From: Lingula anatina
Lineage: Eukaryota > Brachiopoda > Lingulata > Lingulida > Lingulidae
Direction of reading: 5' to 3'
Assembly: GCF_001039355.2 (NCBI RefSeq)
Contig: NW_019776172.1
Location: 1-50,010 of the forward strand
DNA length: 50,010 bases
Shown here one piece after another: positions 47,636 through 50,010 of the stretch. Below the pieces are notes generated by a model. That model was not told where the DNA came from, did no database searches, and saw nothing but the letters and a program-made list of their open reading frames with translations. Numbering within the stretch: the stretch's first letter is position 1; each line of letters begins with the position of its first letter. The translations under genes and the position numbers were made by a program.

Positions 47636-49391
47636 ATGGCTGGGAAGAAGGGGTGGGCAACATCGGCTGTGCTGATATTTATGATTTTCTGCGACCACAG
47701 CTTTAATACAGGTATCTCATCTCTGTATTTCTATCTTGAAATATACCTCTTGAAATCAGGACATTTTGTTACTGTATTTTGACAAAACACTAACAAAGGT
47801 GAGTTATAACAACCGTATGTGAAATTTAACTACCCATGTCGATTCCATACAGCATGTATTCCTCTGATAGGGACAGCATTTGTACAATTATGTCATTTTC
47901 TTCTTTTTTATTGAAAATAAGTTTAAACAATTTCTCTTGCAGTCAATTGCTCAGACTCGACCCATGCAGATGTACATTGTCCAAAACGAACTCCAAAAGG
48001 ACCATATGGTTTAAGTGACAGTTCACAAACTTTCATTGACTGTGTCACACTGTCATCAACTAATGGAGGTATCTGTGCAGAAGTCAGATTGAAGTCTGTT
48101 AAAGGTTAACTCCTGAAAACGTTTAACTGAATTCAAAGAGGTCATTTTTGGATTTTGTCAACATATTTGGTTTCAATCATGTAGTATACGTGTAGTATAT
48201 CCAATACCCTTCAAATAATATTTTTTGCCAGAAAACTGGCATTAGTAAACTGAGCATTTTAGTCATGTTGCGTATGCTTCAATTAATAATCTCATCAGTT
48301 GTATAAATATTTTATATATTCTGATTCCAGACAAGGTATCGGGGCCGTTACTGCCGGCACTCACACCCAGCCTGTTCTCCAATGTCCCACCCTACATCAA
48401 CTTTATAATGCCTGGACAACAGAGTGAGTTATATCAAAGAAGCTATTTCAGTTGTTACATGACACAAACTAGGAGCAACACGAAAACAAAGCAAATAGGA
48501 TTTTTAACAGTAGGCAGGCAGGGCAGATGTGCAACCATCTTCAGTGTAGCTTTAATAAGTAAATTACGAAAAATCGGGAATCACGTGTCATAATACTGAA
48601 ATATTGTATATATGAATTGGGATGAATATTCAATTTGAGTGAATCGTATATATCGTTTTTTTTTGTGATTTTTTTTGGTATAATAGTGAAGACGTCATTC
48701 ATCTTGATAAAAAATACGTTAGGTCTCATTAGAATCAAAATGCTGAGGATCCTTTACTGGTATCTTTTCTCTTTAATGTATTCTTCTTATGATTGTAAGA
48801 CTTCTTTCCGTTTTAGAAGAACCATTTCCGGAGAATATAGGTCGTCGTCTACTTTGGTATGACGGGGGTTCCCCTCTCGTCTCTGCAACAGCCATCAGAT
48901 CCGGCTACTCCCTGACTAAAAGTACCCATAGTCTTCATAGAGTATTATTTTATCTTATGAATAAGTTTTTAAAATTTTCGCTGAGATTTTTCTTCCATTG
49001 TATTTTCTGTCTAGCTGGTTTCTTCTTTTTAGCATCTTCATAAAATAAGTCATAATATTGTATTTGGGAAACTATATACCATTATTGGAAATGGGCAATT
49101 TAACATGAATCGGTAATAGGCCGGAGAACATGTCTCGCGGTCGTAATTCAAAACGCTATTCAATAATAGTGCATTGGATTCTTGGTCAAAGTTTAAAATG
49201 GACAGCATTTTTACTCTTCATATTTAACCAATGCGCATACATGTATGTGCACGTAATTTTGAATCCATACTTAAATATATAATTATTATTACTATTTATT
49301 TCCAGATTTCTCTCTGGCAGTTGGATATTACGTAGGATGTTTACAACCCAGTGAAACCTACAAGTTCCAGAATTTGAGACCCAGTCAAAAG
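47636..49391 (+). CDS. Divergent secretory-signal TTLL4-like ligase 4, first five exons; continues past window
   Basis: Exons: 47636-47711, 47943-48104 (an alternative donor would end it at 48068), 48331-48423, 48817-48921 and 49306-49391. Exon 1 is again exactly 76 bases and ends in phase 1. It encodes a different but convincing signal peptide (MAGKKGW, then a core of ATSAVLIFMIFC). Cysteines at 28, 38 and 59 mirror the trio of genes 1-3. [18 protein letters not shown] is the shared TTLL4 motif. The next two exons are 105 and 86 bases, exactly as exons 3 and 4 of genes 1-3. Exon 2 of genes 1-3 is split here by an intron. No homologue of exon 5 (the 195-base exon with KDRL and WIVKP) is seen before 50010, so the catalytic core lies beyond the edge. 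Confidence 0.8.
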
Positions 49392-50010
49392 GTGAACATT
49401 TGCCCAAACTTTTGTATATAATATCTTACAATTTTAAAGGCATGTGGTCCGAGCTACGTGTGAGACATAACTTCATGGCATATATCGCAAGAGGGTGACA
49501 GTGTATTATTTGACATACATACCGAGAAAAAAAAACAGTCATTTCCTCCTAAAACACCCCTAAAACCGAATAAAGTGACCCTATATCACGCTCTAGAGAT
49601 GTTATACGGAGTAAACTCGTCCACGTGCGCTTAGTCACCTCCCGCCAAATTCTTACGTAATGTCTGACCAATTTGGTCAATTTTTGCTAAATACTTGTCG
49701 TGGACGTTCATCTGGCTTGAAAAGTATTTAATCAACCGTCGACACTGACCATGCGCGTCTCAGCTGAGCCACACCTAGCTGGGACTGCTGCGGAAAAAAG
49801 GTCCCAAGGCAAAACCTCTCCTTTTTAGTGACATTTCTGATAAGAAAGGAGCGTCGGACCGGAATATAGTCAAACTTATTTTTCACAAGTGCAAAGGAGA
49901 AAGAAATTTACTTTTTGGTGATATTTCTGACAACGAGGCAGTTTCGGAATATAGTCAAAATCGACGGATGTTTATTACAAGTTCACGGGAGTAATAATTC
50001 TAGTTTTTTT
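49392..50010. other. Intron of gene 4 with a diverged direct repeat
   Basis: No exon is visible. The segments starting at about 49821 and 49911 (TTTTTAGTGACATTTCTGA and TTTTTGGTGATATTTCTGA, each followed by GGAATATAGTCAAA) are diverged direct repeats about 90 bases apart. Confidence 0.5.

Overview
The window is nuclear DNA from an invertebrate animal. It is AT-rich, has short exons with GT-AG introns, many microsatellites and minisatellites, several small inverted-repeat transposons, one 664-base assembly gap (32814-33477) and single N bases at 2407, 12153 and 46166. All reading was by eye. Exon joins rest on splice consensus, preserved reading phase and similarity to vertebrate families recalled from memory. 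The phylum cannot be fixed; a mollusc or another marine invertebrate would fit.

Layout. (1) 116-9444, minus strand: the N-terminal, calcium-sensing half of a mitochondrial aspartate/glutamate carrier (aralar/citrin, SLC25A12/13 type). Its carrier domain lies beyond the left edge. It has two alternative 116-base exons for the EF-hand 1/EF-hand 2 block. (2) 9445-9646: a short head-to-head promoter. (3) 9647-16017, plus strand: a complete 14-exon IQCB1 (NPHP5) orthologue of 585 residues. (4) About 16180-45990: three tandem segmental duplications of about 9-10.5 kb, each with an intact 14-exon, 586-codon TTLL4-like glutamate-ligase gene. Exon lengths are identical in all three. (5) 47636 to the right edge: the first five exons of a fourth, more divergent member.

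The main discovery candidate is the TTLL array. Every member starts with a 76-base exon encoding a classic N-terminal secretion signal, followed by a short segment with three conserved cysteines and then the ordinary TTLL4 catalytic core. TTLL enzymes are known as cytosolic and ciliary tubulin or nucleosome-chaperone modifiers, so a family entering the secretory pathway would be new to me. The second candidate is the mutually exclusive exon pair in the aspartate/glutamate carrier, which would swap part of one calcium loop and all but the last two residues of another. The first two genes share only a promoter; no functional link to the TTLL array is visible.
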